Position numbers and translations under genes: made by a program. 64,000 bases of DNA from Ambrosia x helenae. Lineage: Eukaryota > Streptophyta > Magnoliopsida > Asterales > Asteraceae. The notes beneath the pieces were generated by a model, which made no database searches, was not told where the DNA came from, and was given only the letters and a program-made list of their open reading frames with translations. Below, one piece after another: positions 11,567-23,161 of the stretch. The stretch is from positions 434,001-498,000 of the forward strand of contig JAUTDX010007113.1 of the NCBI GenBank assembly GCA_030844895.1, read 5' to 3'. Position 1 is the stretch's first letter; each line of letters starts with the position of its first letter.

Positions 11567-11785
11567 AATATGTTGATTCTTTTTTGCTTATAGTTTGTAT
11601 TAATTCTATACATATTTTTACATAATAAATGAGGTGAAATTTATAGAACAAAATTTTTAGTATCGAGTGAATTCGGATTAATGGTGTTAATAAGTGATTG
11701 AATTTTAGTTCTAAATTATGTTACGTTGCCAGATATTGGGGAAGGGGAAGATTTAGGTTTATTTGTGCTTGTAATTTATTGGTCA
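11567..11785 (+). repeat. Right copy of a diverged intronic direct repeat
   Basis: This is the partner of 6872-7090. It begins right after the MITE at 11227-11566 and runs to just before the acceptor at 11837, so it is probably the original intron 3' part. The LINE and the GGTCGAAGG-rich tract lie between the copies. The pair may mark an old tandem duplication of intron sequence into which the transposons later inserted. Confidence 0.75.
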
Positions 11786-11873
11786 TAATTAGTATTGGTC
11801 TGCTACTGATGTTGTAGTTGTTTTGTGTTATAAACAGAGAAGGGTGAAGCTGTAGGGATCTTTTGATGTTGCA

Positions 11874-13571
11874 ATGCCGTTTACAACATTAGCTTTAGAT
11901 AGGTTAATTGAACCAAAAGATTCGAAGCCGATGGCACCAGGCAAGAGTGTAAGTGATTCTAGGCTGGGGATTCAGAGTAGTAGTACTGATAAACCACCAA
12001 GAAATGGTACAAAAACTATAGATAACAAGAATCATAGGAACCAGATTTCACCTGCTCTGTATGCTACCCCTGAACCGACACCACTCCCAGATGTCCCATC
12101 ATCATTTGCCCCATCGCCATATATTGTTAATCACAAGAGACGGGGCCCGCGTCTCTCCAAGGCTTGCTCTGAGGATGATGCAGCTATTCGTCAAGCTCTA
12201 GCTGATGAAAAGACCAATGGCAGATTGAGGAGTTTCGAAGCAGAAGATATTGAATCTTTTAGGGTTGTTGATGGCATAGATAACGTTCACGAGTCTGTTG
12301 AAGACACTGATTCAAAATTTGTGGTTAGTGGGGATCTTGGGAATGATACCATCAGTAACGATGCAGTAGCTGGACAGGATAATTTGGATGATTTCTTTGA
12401 CCCACAAGATTCATTAAGTGTTAGCAGCAGCACAGATCAGGACAGCAGTTATGGAGTGGTTCGTTCGGTGAACCTCAACTCGTCAGTTTCTGAGTTTTAT
12501 GATGCTTGGGAAGGTAATTATCTGGTTTATGTTATTAGTTAATAGTGTCATTAAAAAGGCAACTTTTAATCGTTGATTAGTATAAAACCATAGTAGTACT
12601 AATGATGGTTTCAATTGCATTCCCTGCTTTAGAGTTGTCATCTGAGAGTGGGTCCCAGCTCCTTTCAAATGATGTCGAGGCTGAATTACGTGAGATACGA
12701 CTGAGTTTATTGGCAGAGATGGATAAAAGAAAGCAAGCAGAAGACTGCACCAATGACATGAGAAGTCAATGGAGGAGGATATGCCAACACTTATCTGTTG
12801 TTGGGCTGAATCTTCCTGAAGACCCTATCATGTTGAAGGACAAATCTGATGATGATCTTGAAAAAGAGTTATCTCACCAGATTAATGTTATCCGTTTCGT
12901 GTCAAATTCGATTGGTAGGGGCGTTGCTAAGGCTGAGATTGAGGCGGAGATGGAAGCCCAGTTAGAGTCCAAGAACTTTGAAATTGCTAGGTTATTGGAC
13001 AGATTGCGGTATTATGAAGCTGTCAACCATGAGATGTCGCAAAGGAACCAAGAAACTGTTGGTAAGTGCTGATGGCAATAGTTTAGAAGTGGCAATTTTG
13101 GCTCATTTATTAGTCATTAATGAATGTGCTGAATCTGGTTATCTTTTTTTTTTTTTTTTTTTTTTCCATTTTTTAATAGAAGTAATTGCTATAAAGGAAC
13201 CATGCTAAACGGTCTGGAACACCTTACATGGTTCAAAGTCGCCCAAAATGTATCATTCCGTTTAAAGTAATTGGATTGTTACCGATACACACCATCTAGT
13301 CAAAATGTTTTGGGTCACATTGCAACCCATTTTACGAAGTATGGAATTTATATTAACCTTGGTATTATTATGTGCAGAAACAGTGAGACGTGCAAGGCAA
13401 GGAAGGAAAAGAAGACAGAGGTGGATTTGGGGTTCAATAGCTGCTGCAGTTACAATCGGAAGTGCTGCATTAGCATGGTCCTACCTACCAAGCGGAGAAG
13501 GTTCATCTTTGACAGACCCAGACTGTCCTCCATCTGATACCTGCGAAGGCAGCAAGTCCAGAAAACCATGA
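11874..13571 (+). CDS. Coiled-coil protein with C-terminal membrane anchor (unknown function)
   Basis: Three coding exons are inferred: 11874-12513, 12633-13061 and 13378-13571, joined at GAAG|GTAATT...TTTAG|AG and GTTG|GTAAGT...GTGCAG|AA. They give 420 residues. The N-terminal half is low-complexity and Ser/Asp/Glu-rich, with the conserved-looking start MPFTTLALDRLIEP, ISPALYATPE and KRRGPRLSK. Exon 2 of the coding part carries heptad-like helices (DVEAELREIRLSL, then AEIEAEMEAQLESKNFEIARL). The last exon has a basic stretch RRARQGRKRRQR, then a hydrophobic segment at about 372-393 (WIWGSIAAAVTIGSAALAW) and a short tail. That is a tail-anchored layout with a positively charged cytosolic side. 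I recall uncharacterised plant proteins of this type, but no symbol or function. The ATG was chosen because it lies 36 bases after a good acceptor and opens the conserved N-terminus. Confidence 0.85.
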
Positions 13572-14049
13572 AAATGAAGAACGCAATAATGTGAATAGTA
13601 TACATACACGTATGGTATAGGTATATCTTAGAATAAGTTTGATCAACCTATTTGAATTTGTTCCTTGATATGTTCCTTTTTTGCTTCCAATGTGCCATTG
13701 GAGAACTATTAATATCCATAAAAATAACCTTTGGTTGGTTAGTCTGACATGAAATGGGTTTATGTGACAAGATTTGGGGATAAAGGATAGACATTTTTCT
13801 TTGTTTTCAGCTGATGATATATAAAAACTTACCGAATTTGCAAAGACCAAACCAATATCAGGACCAGGTGTGAAAGTATGGTGTAAAGGGCCGTTAGGAT
13901 TGCCAGATAGTTAATTGGGACAATCAATTTTAAATCATATGGTATTTTAGCAAGTCAAACAATATAGAACTTGTAGTGAAAGTCAAATATGTAGGGAACG
14001 GTAATTACTAATTAGAGAAAATAAAAACATATTTCAGAGTTACTTCTCT
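13572..14049. other. 3' flank of the coiled-coil gene
   Basis: This is AT-rich DNA with no ORF of note. It presumably contains the 3' UTR and polyadenylation region, with several AATAA-like motifs (e.g. near 13586 and 13629), none diagnostic. Confidence 0.5.
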
Positions 14050-14860
14050 CTCTCGCACAATGTTGCAGAAGGCGGCCTAGGCGCTAGGCTGAACAAAATA
14101 TAGGAATTTAGCCCTAGTCGGGTTCCTGGGCATTTTGGCCTTTAGGCGGCAGTTAGGCGGGCGGTGGTATTTTTTAATTTTTTTTATTTTTTTATTAAAT
14201 GTCTAAGTATTTCTAGGTATTTCTTAGTATTATGTGTATATATCTAAGTATTATGTGTATATATCTTAACATATTTTCAAAAAACACCTAAATTTGTGTG
14301 TATATATATATAAAATACCAAAAAGCCTAATTCCGCTTAATTTTCGCCTAGCCCCGACTAGTCCCTAGGCTGGACCTCACCGCCTGCCTAGCGCCTAGCG
14401 CCAGGGCCGGCTCAACGTTTATTGAGGCCTAAAGCGAACAATAAAATGAAGGCCTTTTTATATGTTTCATTTTGGAGTTTCGCATTTTTTACCGCACTTC
14501 TCTAAATAACATATCAACACAAATTAGATGTTAGAGTAAATTACTATTTGCGTCCCTGTGTTTTATTGGTTTTAACTAGTTGAATCCAAAATGAAAATGT
14601 TTAACTACCTGAGCACCTAATTTTTCAATTTGTAACCATCTGAGTCCAATTTACTAACTTGGTTAGATTTTCTCAGTTAGTTTTCATGAAATGACTAAAA
14701 TACCCTTATTTTTATATTTTATTGTTATTATTATTAACAAACCACCGCTTTCTTTTATAAAATTAAACACACACACCCACATCTGAACATTTCATCTCCA
14801 CCCACAACACACTTATAGAGAGGGAAAGAGAGTGAGCTAGAGAGAGAAGAGGAGGAGCCA

Positions 14861-14982
14861 GATAGTGGACATTGTAAAACAATGTCATTATTGTGATTAT
14901 TCCCTATCCAAAGATAGTGGACATTGTAATTATTATAAATACCCTTGATCAATAGAAGAGAGGCAAGGATTATTCTCTATCA
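14861..14982 (+). repeat. 5' LTR of the copia element
   Basis: 14881-14982 aligns without gaps to 19495-19596 (102 bp, from AATGTCATTATTGTG to TTCTCTATCA). The first part is about 20 bp shorter than in the 3' LTR, so the left LTR has a small deletion and its start is approximate. Confidence 0.85.
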
Positions 14983-15124
14983 TGGTATCACCCTAAAGAA
15001 ACCCTAATCCTCCTACACACTGCCGTCGCTAACCCTCTCTTCCTAATTTCTTTCTTTCGCACGGCAGTTTATCACCTCTTCTTGTTTCTTAATTCCGATC
15101 CTACACCTTCCTCATACACACACC

Positions 15125-18100
15125 ATGTCTTCCCCTGCCACTTCTTCTACCATCATTCCCGCAATCACTGTTGAATCCAAACTACACCCCGCCACAACCG
15201 TGTCAAATATCAAAAACTTCATACCCATTACACTAGAAATCGAATCTTCCCAATATGCGTCTTGGGCTACTCTATTTAAAATACACTGCAAGGCGTTCAT
15301 GGTTGACAATCATCTCAAACCTCGCCCACCCCCAACAGAAACCGAATCCTCCACATCCTCCGATGAATGGGAGCGTATTGATGCTATTGTTTTACAATGG
15401 CTATACAGTACAATTTCCAACGATATCCTTCACACCATCATCAATAATATCTCCAATGCTTATGAAGCATGGGTTGCTATAGAAGACCTTTTTCATGATA
15501 ACAAGGCGGCCCGGGCTATATATCTCATGCAGAAATTTTCCAACACCCGCTTGGATGGGTTCTCCAACATGTCCGCCTATTGTCAAGCTCTCAAAGTTCT
15601 TGCGGATCAATTAGCCAATGTGGATGCTCCAGTTGATTCTGATCGTCTCGTGTTACAACTGTTAGCGGGCCTCAACGCCGAGTACGAAGGTATATCTACT
15701 ATTCTCCAAAACACTGACCCTTTACCATCCTTTTATGTGGCACGGTCTAAACTTATTCAGGCCGAAACAAACAAATCTGAGCGCGCATTGCACGCTTCGC
15801 AAACTGCTGCCACCGGTTTATCCGCCACCACCCCGAAACAAAACACCCCACACACCCCCTCTGATAACACCGCCTACCGCCCATCTCACCCCAACCACTT
15901 CGGACGTGGCCGAGGTGGCCGCTCAGGTCGCCGAGGTCGCGGCAGAGGTGGCTACGGGAAAACACCAACAAACTACCCCTACTGGCCCTTTCCCTGGTAC
16001 TCGCCGTGGCCCAACTACACATCACAGCAACATCCTAATCAACCCACTATGTCTCCACAGGCCCAACAACAACAAGCCCAATGGCCTTTTCCTTGGAGCC
16101 CACCTCCTTGCCCTTATCCAAGCACTAACCGGCCCGCTAACTCAGCCCAGCAGTCTGGCCTGCTCGGCCCACGTCCAGCAGCCCAAGGTCACTATGCAGC
16201 CTATAGCCCAACAGATATTGAGCAAGCCATGTACACGATGTCGTTACAGCAACCCGAACCAACACAGTACATGGACACCGGGGCATCTTCCACCATGACT
16301 CACGAGCAAGGTAATTTTCAATCCTTTTCTAACTCTTGCATTCCTCATCATATTATTGTAGGCGATGGCAATACCATCCCGGTATTAGAACAAGGCACAA
16401 AATACCTGCCCCCACCTTTCCCTCCCTTTATACTTAAAAATGTCCTATACTCACCCAAACTAGTTAAAAACCTTATATCTGTTCGTCGTTTCACTAGAGA
16501 TAATTGGGTGTCTGTTGAATTTGATCCGTTTGGTTTTCTTGTGAAGGACCTCAAGACGCGGGCTCCACTCCTGCGATGCAACAGCAGCGGTGATCTATAC
16601 CCTCTGGTGCACGGGTCCAGCTCCACACAACCTATTGCTCTTGCTGCTGTCTCCGCTGATCTCTGGCACCAACGTCTTGGCCATCCAGGACGTCAACCTT
16701 TGCATTCAATAAAAACTAATAATTCTATTTCTTTTAATAAAGTTTCCAATAATGTTTGTGACTCGTGTGTTTTGGGTAAAAGCATTAAACTTCCATTTTT
16801 TACTTCTAATAATTCTACTGTTTTGCCATTTGATATAATTCATAGTGATGTGTGGACGTCTCCTGTTATTAGCACGTCTGGTCATAAATATTATGTACTA
16901 TTTTTGGATGACCTCTCAAATTTTTTATGGACTTACCCCCTCACCCACAAATCCAACGTCTTTTCCGCATTCACCCAATTTACATCCACTATCACCACCC
17001 AATTCAACCATACCATAAAAACTTTTCAATGTGATAATGGTCGTGAATACGTAAACAACAACTTTCAAACCTTCTTCACCACAAACGGTATTCTTTACCG
17101 TCTCTCTTGTCCATATACGTCCTCACAAAATGGTAAAGCAGAAAGGAAAATTCGTACCATCAATAATTTAATTCGCACTATTATGTCACATGCTTCGTTA
17201 CCCACAAACTTTTGGCACTTCGCTTTGGAAACCGCCACCTATCTTCTTAACATCCTCCCCAACACCACCACCAAAAACAAAACTCCCACCGAAATTCTCT
17301 ACAACACCACTCCCACCTATGACCACCTCCGTGTTTTTGGGTGTCTCTGCTACCCTCTAACCCCCTCTCCCACCATACACAAACTCGATCATCGCACCCA
17401 ACCGTGCGTCTTCCTTGGCTATCCCCCTACCCACAGGGGGGTACCGGTGCCTTGACTTGAAAACCAAACAGATCTACATCTCCAGACACGCCGCGTTCGA
17501 CGAAACCACCTTCCCCTTTAAGTTCACCATTACACCCACACCTCAATACACATTCCTTGACGAACCGGCTGCCACAATCCCACCACACCTTCATACACAC
17601 ATTCCTTCACAACCTATCCCACCACACACCCACACCTCCACACAAACTCACGGCCCCACAGCCCACTCCACCGCCCAAACTCAATCCCACACCCAAACCA
17701 CATCCGGCCCACCACAATCTACCTCGGCCCACAACACACAAACTCCTCCCACGCATACTGACCCAATGCCGCCCCCTGTACCACATCCAACTACAACCGG
17801 CCCAAACCCACCACCCACCCGCACCATGCATACCCGCTCTATGAGCGGCGTTTTTAAACCTAAACAACAATTCAACCTACACACCGACACTACACAACCC
17901 ATTATTCCCGTACCTAAAACCCCCACTGATGCCTTAACTATACCGGAATGGTACTCTGCTATGACTACTGAGTTCAATGCACTAGTTAGAAATGGGACTT
18001 GGGAATTAGTTCCTCGTACGTCTAACATGAATATTATTCGTAGCATGTGGTTGTTCAAACATAAATACAGGTCGGATGGCTCTCTGGAAAGGTACAAAGC

Positions 18101-19457
18101 CCGATTAGTTTGTGATGGTCGGTTACAACAGGTTGGTGTCGACTGTGGTGAAACTTTTAGTCCGGTGGTTAAACCGGCTACTATTCGGACGGTTCTGTCT
18201 ATTGCACTTTCTAAAAGCTGGTCTGTACATCAATTGGATGTAACCAATGCATTTCTTCATGGGAATCTCCATGAAACTGTCTACATGCATCAACCTATGG
18301 GTTTTCGAGACAAACGGTTTCCTGATTACGTGTGCTCATTGAAGAAGTCTCTATATGGTCTCAAACAGGCCCCTCGTGCCTGGTACCAGCGTTTCACAGA
18401 TTTTGTCCTGTCTATCGGTTTTCGACACAGCAAAAGTGATGCTTCCCTCTTCACTCTACATCAGGGTCCTCATACAGCATATCTATTATTATATGTGGAT
18501 GATATTCTTCTTGTCACCTCTTCTGACAAACTACGCCACTCTCTCATGACCCAGCTTGCAAGCGAATTCGCTATGAAGGACTTGGGCCCCCTCAGCTATT
18601 TTCTTGGCATCTCTGTGTCCCGCAAAGCAGACACCATGTTTTTATCGCAACACACGTACGCGAATGATATTATTACTAGAGCCGGCATGCAGTCATGTAA
18701 CCCAGTTGCCACACCAGTTAACACAAATGGCAAACTCAGTTCTACAGGTAGCGATGCTTTTCATGACCCGACTCTTTATCGCAGCCTTGCAGGTGCTCTT
18801 CAGTACCTCACCTTTACCCGGCCTGATATTTCCTATGCTGTCCAGCAAGTCTGCATGCACATGCACTCTCCACAGGTTGACCATTGGAACGCCCTTAAGA
18901 GAATCATTCGGTACATCAAAGGGACTATTAATTTCGGGCTTCAACTGCACGACACATCTTCTGAGTCTCTCATCTCTTATACAGACGCTGACTGGGCTGG
19001 ATGCCCAGATACTAGACGCTCCACCAGTGGCTATTGCATTTACTTTGGAGATAACCTTATCTCCTGGTCCTCTAAGAGACAAAGCACCGTCTCTCGTTCC
19101 AGTGCCGAAGCCGAATACAGAGGGGTTGCCAATGTCGTGGCCGAAATCTGCTGGATACGTAACTTGTTACTTGAACTGCAACGTCCTCTGTCCCGCGCCA
19201 CCTTGGTCTACTGTGACAACGTCAGCGCCATTTACCTTTCAGGGAACCCAGTGCAGCACCAACGCACGAAACACATCGAGTTTGACATCCACTTCGTTCG
19301 TGAACAGGTACAACGTGGACACGTGCGCGTCCTTCATGTTCCATCCAGATATCAAGTTGCTGACATATTTACCAAGGGCCTACCGAGAGTTTTATTTGAA
19401 GATTTCAGGGACAGTCTCAGCATCCGCTCTCCTCCCGCTTCGACTGCGGGGGAGTAA
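15125..19457 (+). pseudogene. Copia gag-pol polyprotein, one frameshift
   Basis: The first frame (15125-17455) holds a UBN2-type gag, an RG-rich tail (GRGRGGRSGRRGRGRGG) in place of a zinc knuckle, protease YMDTGASS near 16270, the GAG-pre-integrase HxxLGHP...CDSCVLGK, and the integrase core with SDVWTSP and DNGREYVN. The second frame (17415-19457) holds the end of integrase, RT with LDVTNAFLHG, SLYGLKQAPRAWY and YVDDILLV, and RNase H with TDADWAGCPDTRRSTSG and SSAEAEYR. The frames meet in a run of six G near 17436-17441; a single extra base there explains the break. Otherwise the coding region is intact. Confidence 0.92.
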
Positions 19458-19596
19458 TAGAGGACATAATTATAGTAAATTAGTATTGTATATTAATGTC
19501 ATTATTGTGATTATTCCCTATCCAAAGATAGTGGACATTGTAATTATTATAAATACCCTTGATCAATAGAAGTGAGGCAAGGATTATTCTCTATCA
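19456..19596 (+). repeat. 3' LTR of the copia element
   Basis: It starts directly after the polypurine tract and ends at TTCTCTATCA. The 102 bp shared with the 5' LTR differ at only about one site by eye (AGAGAGG versus AGTGAGG), indicating a recent insertion. Confidence 0.85.
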
Positions 19597-20386
19597 GAGG
19601 CTCCTGCCACCGCCAATGGCGTTGCTCCGGCGAACGCTTCCCACAACCACACCCTCACCTCCATAACCTTAATACACCATATTATTTTAGGGAGAGAGAT
19701 ACGGAGAACGAGAGAGAGAACAAGGGAAGAGAGAGAATCCGACCGGGAAAGAACAGAGAAGAGAGAGAGAAAGAGAGGCAGAAACCGAAGGAAAAGGAGA
19801 AGAGAGGGAAAGAAGGAAGTGGCGGCGGCGACCCCTGTTCCTCCAATCAAACCAAGGTAAAACCCTATCCCATTTTCTACGCCTCGATTTCAGATCTGAA
19901 GATGAATGATTGAAGGTGTGGTGATGGTTTCGATGGTTCTTAACAGAGGTTGTGATGATTGTCGAAGGGGGTTTCAGGTGGTGGTCACAGTGGTCGTAGG
20001 AGGCGATGACAGTGGCGAGATGATGATGGTGTAAGGTTCCTGTAGTGATGTTAGGATGGTCAGGGGGTTCGGGTCAGGTCCAGACTCAGCGATGAATAAT
20101 GGTGGTCAGTGACGGTTCATACTATTTGGTGGTTGTTCGCCTCTTGTAAACTCAGGTTAGTGTCGAATGGTTGTTGGTTGATGCTAGACAATGGTAATAG
20201 AGTTGGGTTGGTGCAGTGGTGTAGTGGGGGTGGTCAGAATTGTGATGGTGGTCGTGAGTGGTCTTGTGGCGGTGGTGCAAAGGTGTGGTGCAGAGGGTTG
20301 AAAGGGTGGTGGTGTAGTTGAGGTGGGGTTGGTGTAGTGGTGTAATTAATATATATAATAATAATAATAACAATAAAATATAAATA
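19597..20386. other. MULE interior, non-coding
   Basis: A GAGAGA/GAAGG purine-rich stretch (19690-19830) is followed by GGTGGTG/GTGATGG-rich sequence (19900-20340). ORFs here are low complexity and resemble nothing known. A captured host-gene fragment, as in Pack-MULEs, cannot be excluded, but I do not recognise one. Confidence 0.55.
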
Positions 20387-20707
20387 AGGGTATTTTAGTC
20401 ATTTTATGAAAACTAACTAAGAAAATTTAACAAAGTTAGTAAATTGGACTCAAATGGTTATAGATTGAAAAATCAGGTGCTCAGATAGTTAAACATTTTC
20501 GTTTTGGATTCAACTAGTTAAAACCACCATAACACATGGACTCAAATAGTAATTTACTCTAGATGTTATTTTCTAATTTTTCATTCAACATATAATTCCT
20601 ATTTCAACGTTAATATCTAAGTTGAATAATTTCATTGGCACTATTTTATCCGCTCTATTGTTATGATATACACACATAAACATATACTTAAAGACCAAAA
20701 TATATAT

Positions 20708-22545
20708 GAGGCCGGCTAACGTACAAAGCCTTCTTAACCTACAAAGTGTGAGAAGCCATCCTGGCCCTCCATCTCTCACCTTCTGCGTTTTATAAGGAAA
20801 ACCTCGTACATTAATTACCCACGTTTGTCATTAATGACAGTTATCAATTTGAGGGTAAAACAGACAAATTACAAACTAAAATAATTTGAATTTTTTAATC
20901 CAGCGCCCAAATCAACCTCAATAATTGACGGTTACTTGATTTTATGCGTGCGATTGATTCTCCAAAAATCAAAACTGACACCGAAGTCCAAAAATCAAAA
21001 AACAGAGCATCGGAGAAACACTAAATCATATCAACAAAATATGCCTCCAAAAACGCAAATCAGGTAAGGAATTGTTCATGATTTTACTTTAATTTTGATC
21101 GTATTTTGATCGTATTTTACTTTAATTTTACTTCATGATTTTACTTTAAAAACCTAAAACAGGTGAAGGACGTGAAAAAAGTAAAGGCGTTTTACTGATT
21201 AGTATGATGTTTTGGTGATCTATAGTTGCAGATGCGTTTTGAAGTTTTAGTATAGGCGTTTTATGAATTTAGTAATGCATTAGATAATCAGTGGTTTGCT
21301 CATCATGAAAAAGTAAAACGCATGTGTATCAATGTTAAAAAAAAGTAAAACGCATTTGTAAACCATAAAACGCATGTGTATCAATGTTGATCAGAAGTTA
21401 GGCCATCAGTGGTTTTGATTCAGCAGTAGTTAAAACGCATTTGTAAACACATAAAACGCATGTGTATCAATGTTCATCAGTGGTTTTGCTCATCAGAATT
21501 GAGGCCATCAGTGGTTTGATTCAGCAGTAGTTTGCTCATCAGAAGTTAGGCCATCAGTGGTTTGATTCAGCAGTAGTTAAAACGCATTTGTAAACCCATA
21601 AAACGCATGTGTATCAATGTTTCATCAGTGGTTTGCTCATCAGAAGTTAGGCCATCAGTGGTTTGATTCAGCAGTAGTTTGCTCATCAGAAGTTAGGCCA
21701 TCAGTGGTTTGATTTAGCAGTAGTTAAAACGCATTTGTAAACCCATAAAACGCATGTGTATCAATGTTTCATCAGTAGTTTGCTCATCAGAAGTTAGGCC
21801 ATCAGTGGTTTGATTCAGCAGTAGTTAATAACATAATATCACCAGATACATCAAAATGCATGTTAAAACATAATAAAACGCATTTGAATCTTATCAATAA
21901 ACATAATATCACCAGATACAACAAAACGCATGTTAAAAACATATTAAAACGCATTTGAATGTTATCCTAAACATAATATCACCAGATACATCAAAACGCA
22001 TGTATAAAACATACTAAAACGCAAATGATTATCTTCAAATCCACAAAACATCAAAAATTTTTAATGGAATGCTCAACCTCTGTTTTCATCACTGATCTAA
22101 AAAAACTTCAAAAACAGTAGAAACTTCATGTTCTTCATCGAATAAGAATTCAGGTTCATTGTTTAGATCTGAAAACACAAATTAAGAGTAAGATCACGAT
22201 TAATTGAAAACAATAAAAACACAGTACATACCGAACATGGTGAAGAACTCGGCAAATTGATTATGATTTTTCGTAAAAAATTTGAATCAGTGATCGACGA
22301 TGATTGTAGATTTTTGAATATGGTAAGAAATGATAATCGTATATTATGGAATCAGTTATGAAATTTGAAATATTGATGAACGATAAAACAGGGATTTGAT
22401 AATAAACGTGATTAATTGATATGTCCAATTGACTATACTACCCCTCTAATCAATTATAGAGTTATAACAGACAAGTTCCACGTGGCATCATTTTGTGGCT
22501 TCCTACACTTTGTAGGATAAGGGACTTTGTACCCTACACTTTCTC
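20708..22545. mobile_element. Second MULE-like element carrying AAAACGCAT repeats
   Basis: Inverted ends of about 50 bp: the left starts GAGGCCGGCTAACGTACAAAG and contains CCTACAAAGTGTGAGAAGCC; the right, reverse complemented, starts GAGAAAGTGTAGGGTACAAAG and contains CCTACAAAGTGTAGGAAGCC. AATATATAT flanks both sides (20699-20707 and 22546-22554), a possible 9-bp duplication, though in AT-rich DNA this is weaker evidence. There is no transposase ORF. The 1.84-kb interior is dominated by tandem repeats. It lies within the hAT element, beside the larger MULE. Confidence 0.7.
21347..22030 (+). repeat. Two-level tandem repeat array (AAAACGCAT-led)
   Basis: Four units begin AAAACGCATTTGTAAAC at 21347, 21432, 21579 and 21726, with lengths of about 85, 147, 147 and 101 bp. 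Each contains CATAAAACGCATGTGTATC and one or two copies of a subrepeat of about 46-49 bp (TTGCTCATCAGAAGTTAGG then CCATCAGTGGTTTGATTCAG). The units thus differ by subrepeat number. A second array of three units of about 67 bp (CATAATATCACCAGATACA ... AAAACGCAT) follows at 21832-22030. Confidence 0.9.
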
Positions 22546-23161
22546 AATATATATTACATCAAACACAAATTGTTTAAATATAACTAAATAAATTAAAGCA
22601 GATTATTATAGACTATTAAACTTAAAATAAAAAATCAAATTAAATAGAAACATTTTTTATAACAGAATTAAGTATAAGACTCAAGAAAAAAAAATCAAAA
22701 GTAAAAACTTCGAAAACATTGAAAGAAAAACTCATTTAAAATGTGAGACATAATACAAAAAGTCTAGAATTGCTGCATAGGAAAAACAAAAAGCACACCA
22801 ATAAAATCATTATTATATTCCATTTCTTCTTCTGTAATTCGTTTTCTTCGCTAACACTAGCCGGAGTTCTTACAGATCAAAAAATTCAGATCTAAACTTT
22901 GTTCATTTTTTATTTTTTTACCAACAATTGAAGGGTCAAACACCCAAAAAAAAAAAAAACAAAACAAAACAAAAAAACAAAGAAACTAGTCAAACAATGG
23001 ATCTCCGGTGAAGAAAAGCTAGCCGGCCATTCTGACCCCTATGGTTCCGGCGATGACTAGGGGCCCTTAAAATTTTGGGGCCTAAAGCCCTTGCTTCATT
23101 TGACTTATGCTAGAGCCGGTCCTGCCTAGCGCCTAGCGCCTTTTGCAACCATGCTCTCGCA

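Larger units (their letters stand above)
14861..19596 (+). mobile_element. Ty1/copia retrotransposon, short LTRs (Ale/Retrofit-like)
   Basis: A gag-pol coding region is bracketed by LTRs of about 120-141 bp. A PBS-like TGGTATCA at 14983 (the match to initiator tRNA-Met decays after eight bases) follows the left LTR. A polypurine tract GCGGGGGAG (19446-19454) precedes the right LTR. The short LTRs and the RG-rich, zinc-knuckle-free gag suggest the Ale/Retrofit lineage. Flanking GAGGC (19597) and GAGCC near 14855 might be a degraded 5-bp duplication. It lies inside the MULE at 14534-20559. Confidence 0.88.
14534..20559. mobile_element. MULE (Mutator-like) non-autonomous element
   Basis: Long terminal inverted repeats of about 174 bp lie at 14534-14707 and 20387-20559. 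They begin GAGTAAATTACTATTTG on both strands and are roughly 90% identical by eye. The 9-bp duplication TAGATGTTA occurs at 14525-14533 and 20560-20568. Long TIRs with a 9-bp duplication define Mutator-like elements. No MULE transposase is visible. The interior outside the copia insertion (14708-14860 and 19597-20386) is non-coding, purine-rich, then GTGGTG-rich sequence. Confidence 0.92.
14402..23124. mobile_element. Non-autonomous hAT element, filled with nested insertions
   Basis: The terminal inverted repeats are CAGGGCCGGCTC (14402-14413) and GAGCCGGTCCTG (23113-23124). The 8-bp duplication CCTAGCGC occurs at 14394-14401 and 23125-23132. Next to the ends, AGGCCTAAAGC at the left and GGGGCCTAAAGCCC at the right extend the weak symmetry. 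After subtracting the two MULE-like elements, the element's own DNA is only about 0.8 kb (14402-14533, 20569-20707, 22546-23124) and has no transposase ORF. It therefore relied on enzymes supplied in trans. CAGGG...CCGGC ends are typical of plant hAT families. Confidence 0.9.
14058..23153. mobile_element. hAT-type MITE (AGGCG family B), split by a later hAT insertion
   Basis: The MITE itself is 14058-14401 plus 23133-23153, about 365 bp. Its ends are CAATGTTGCAGAAGGCG and, reverse complemented, CATGGTTGCAAAAGGCG. Identical 8-bp duplications CTCTCGCA flank it at 14050-14057 and 23154-23161. The interior shares blocks with the copy at 26078-26379, including ATTTCTTAGTATTATGTG, CCTAATTCCGC and GACCTCACCGCCTGCCTAGC. 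Everything from 14402 to 23132 is a later insertion with its own target duplication. Confidence 0.88.

Noticed and set aside
18604..19569. 321-codon + strand ORF
   Set aside because: It is an out-of-frame shadow over the copia RT-RNase H region.
19572..19913. Captured host gene fragment in the MULE
   Set aside because: The frame is purine-repeat low complexity (RERERE-type) with no recognisable domain.
21347..22030. CRISPR-like array because of regular repeats
   Set aside because: Repeats are 46-147 bp with subrepeats and no unique spacers, in a plant transposon; it is a minisatellite.
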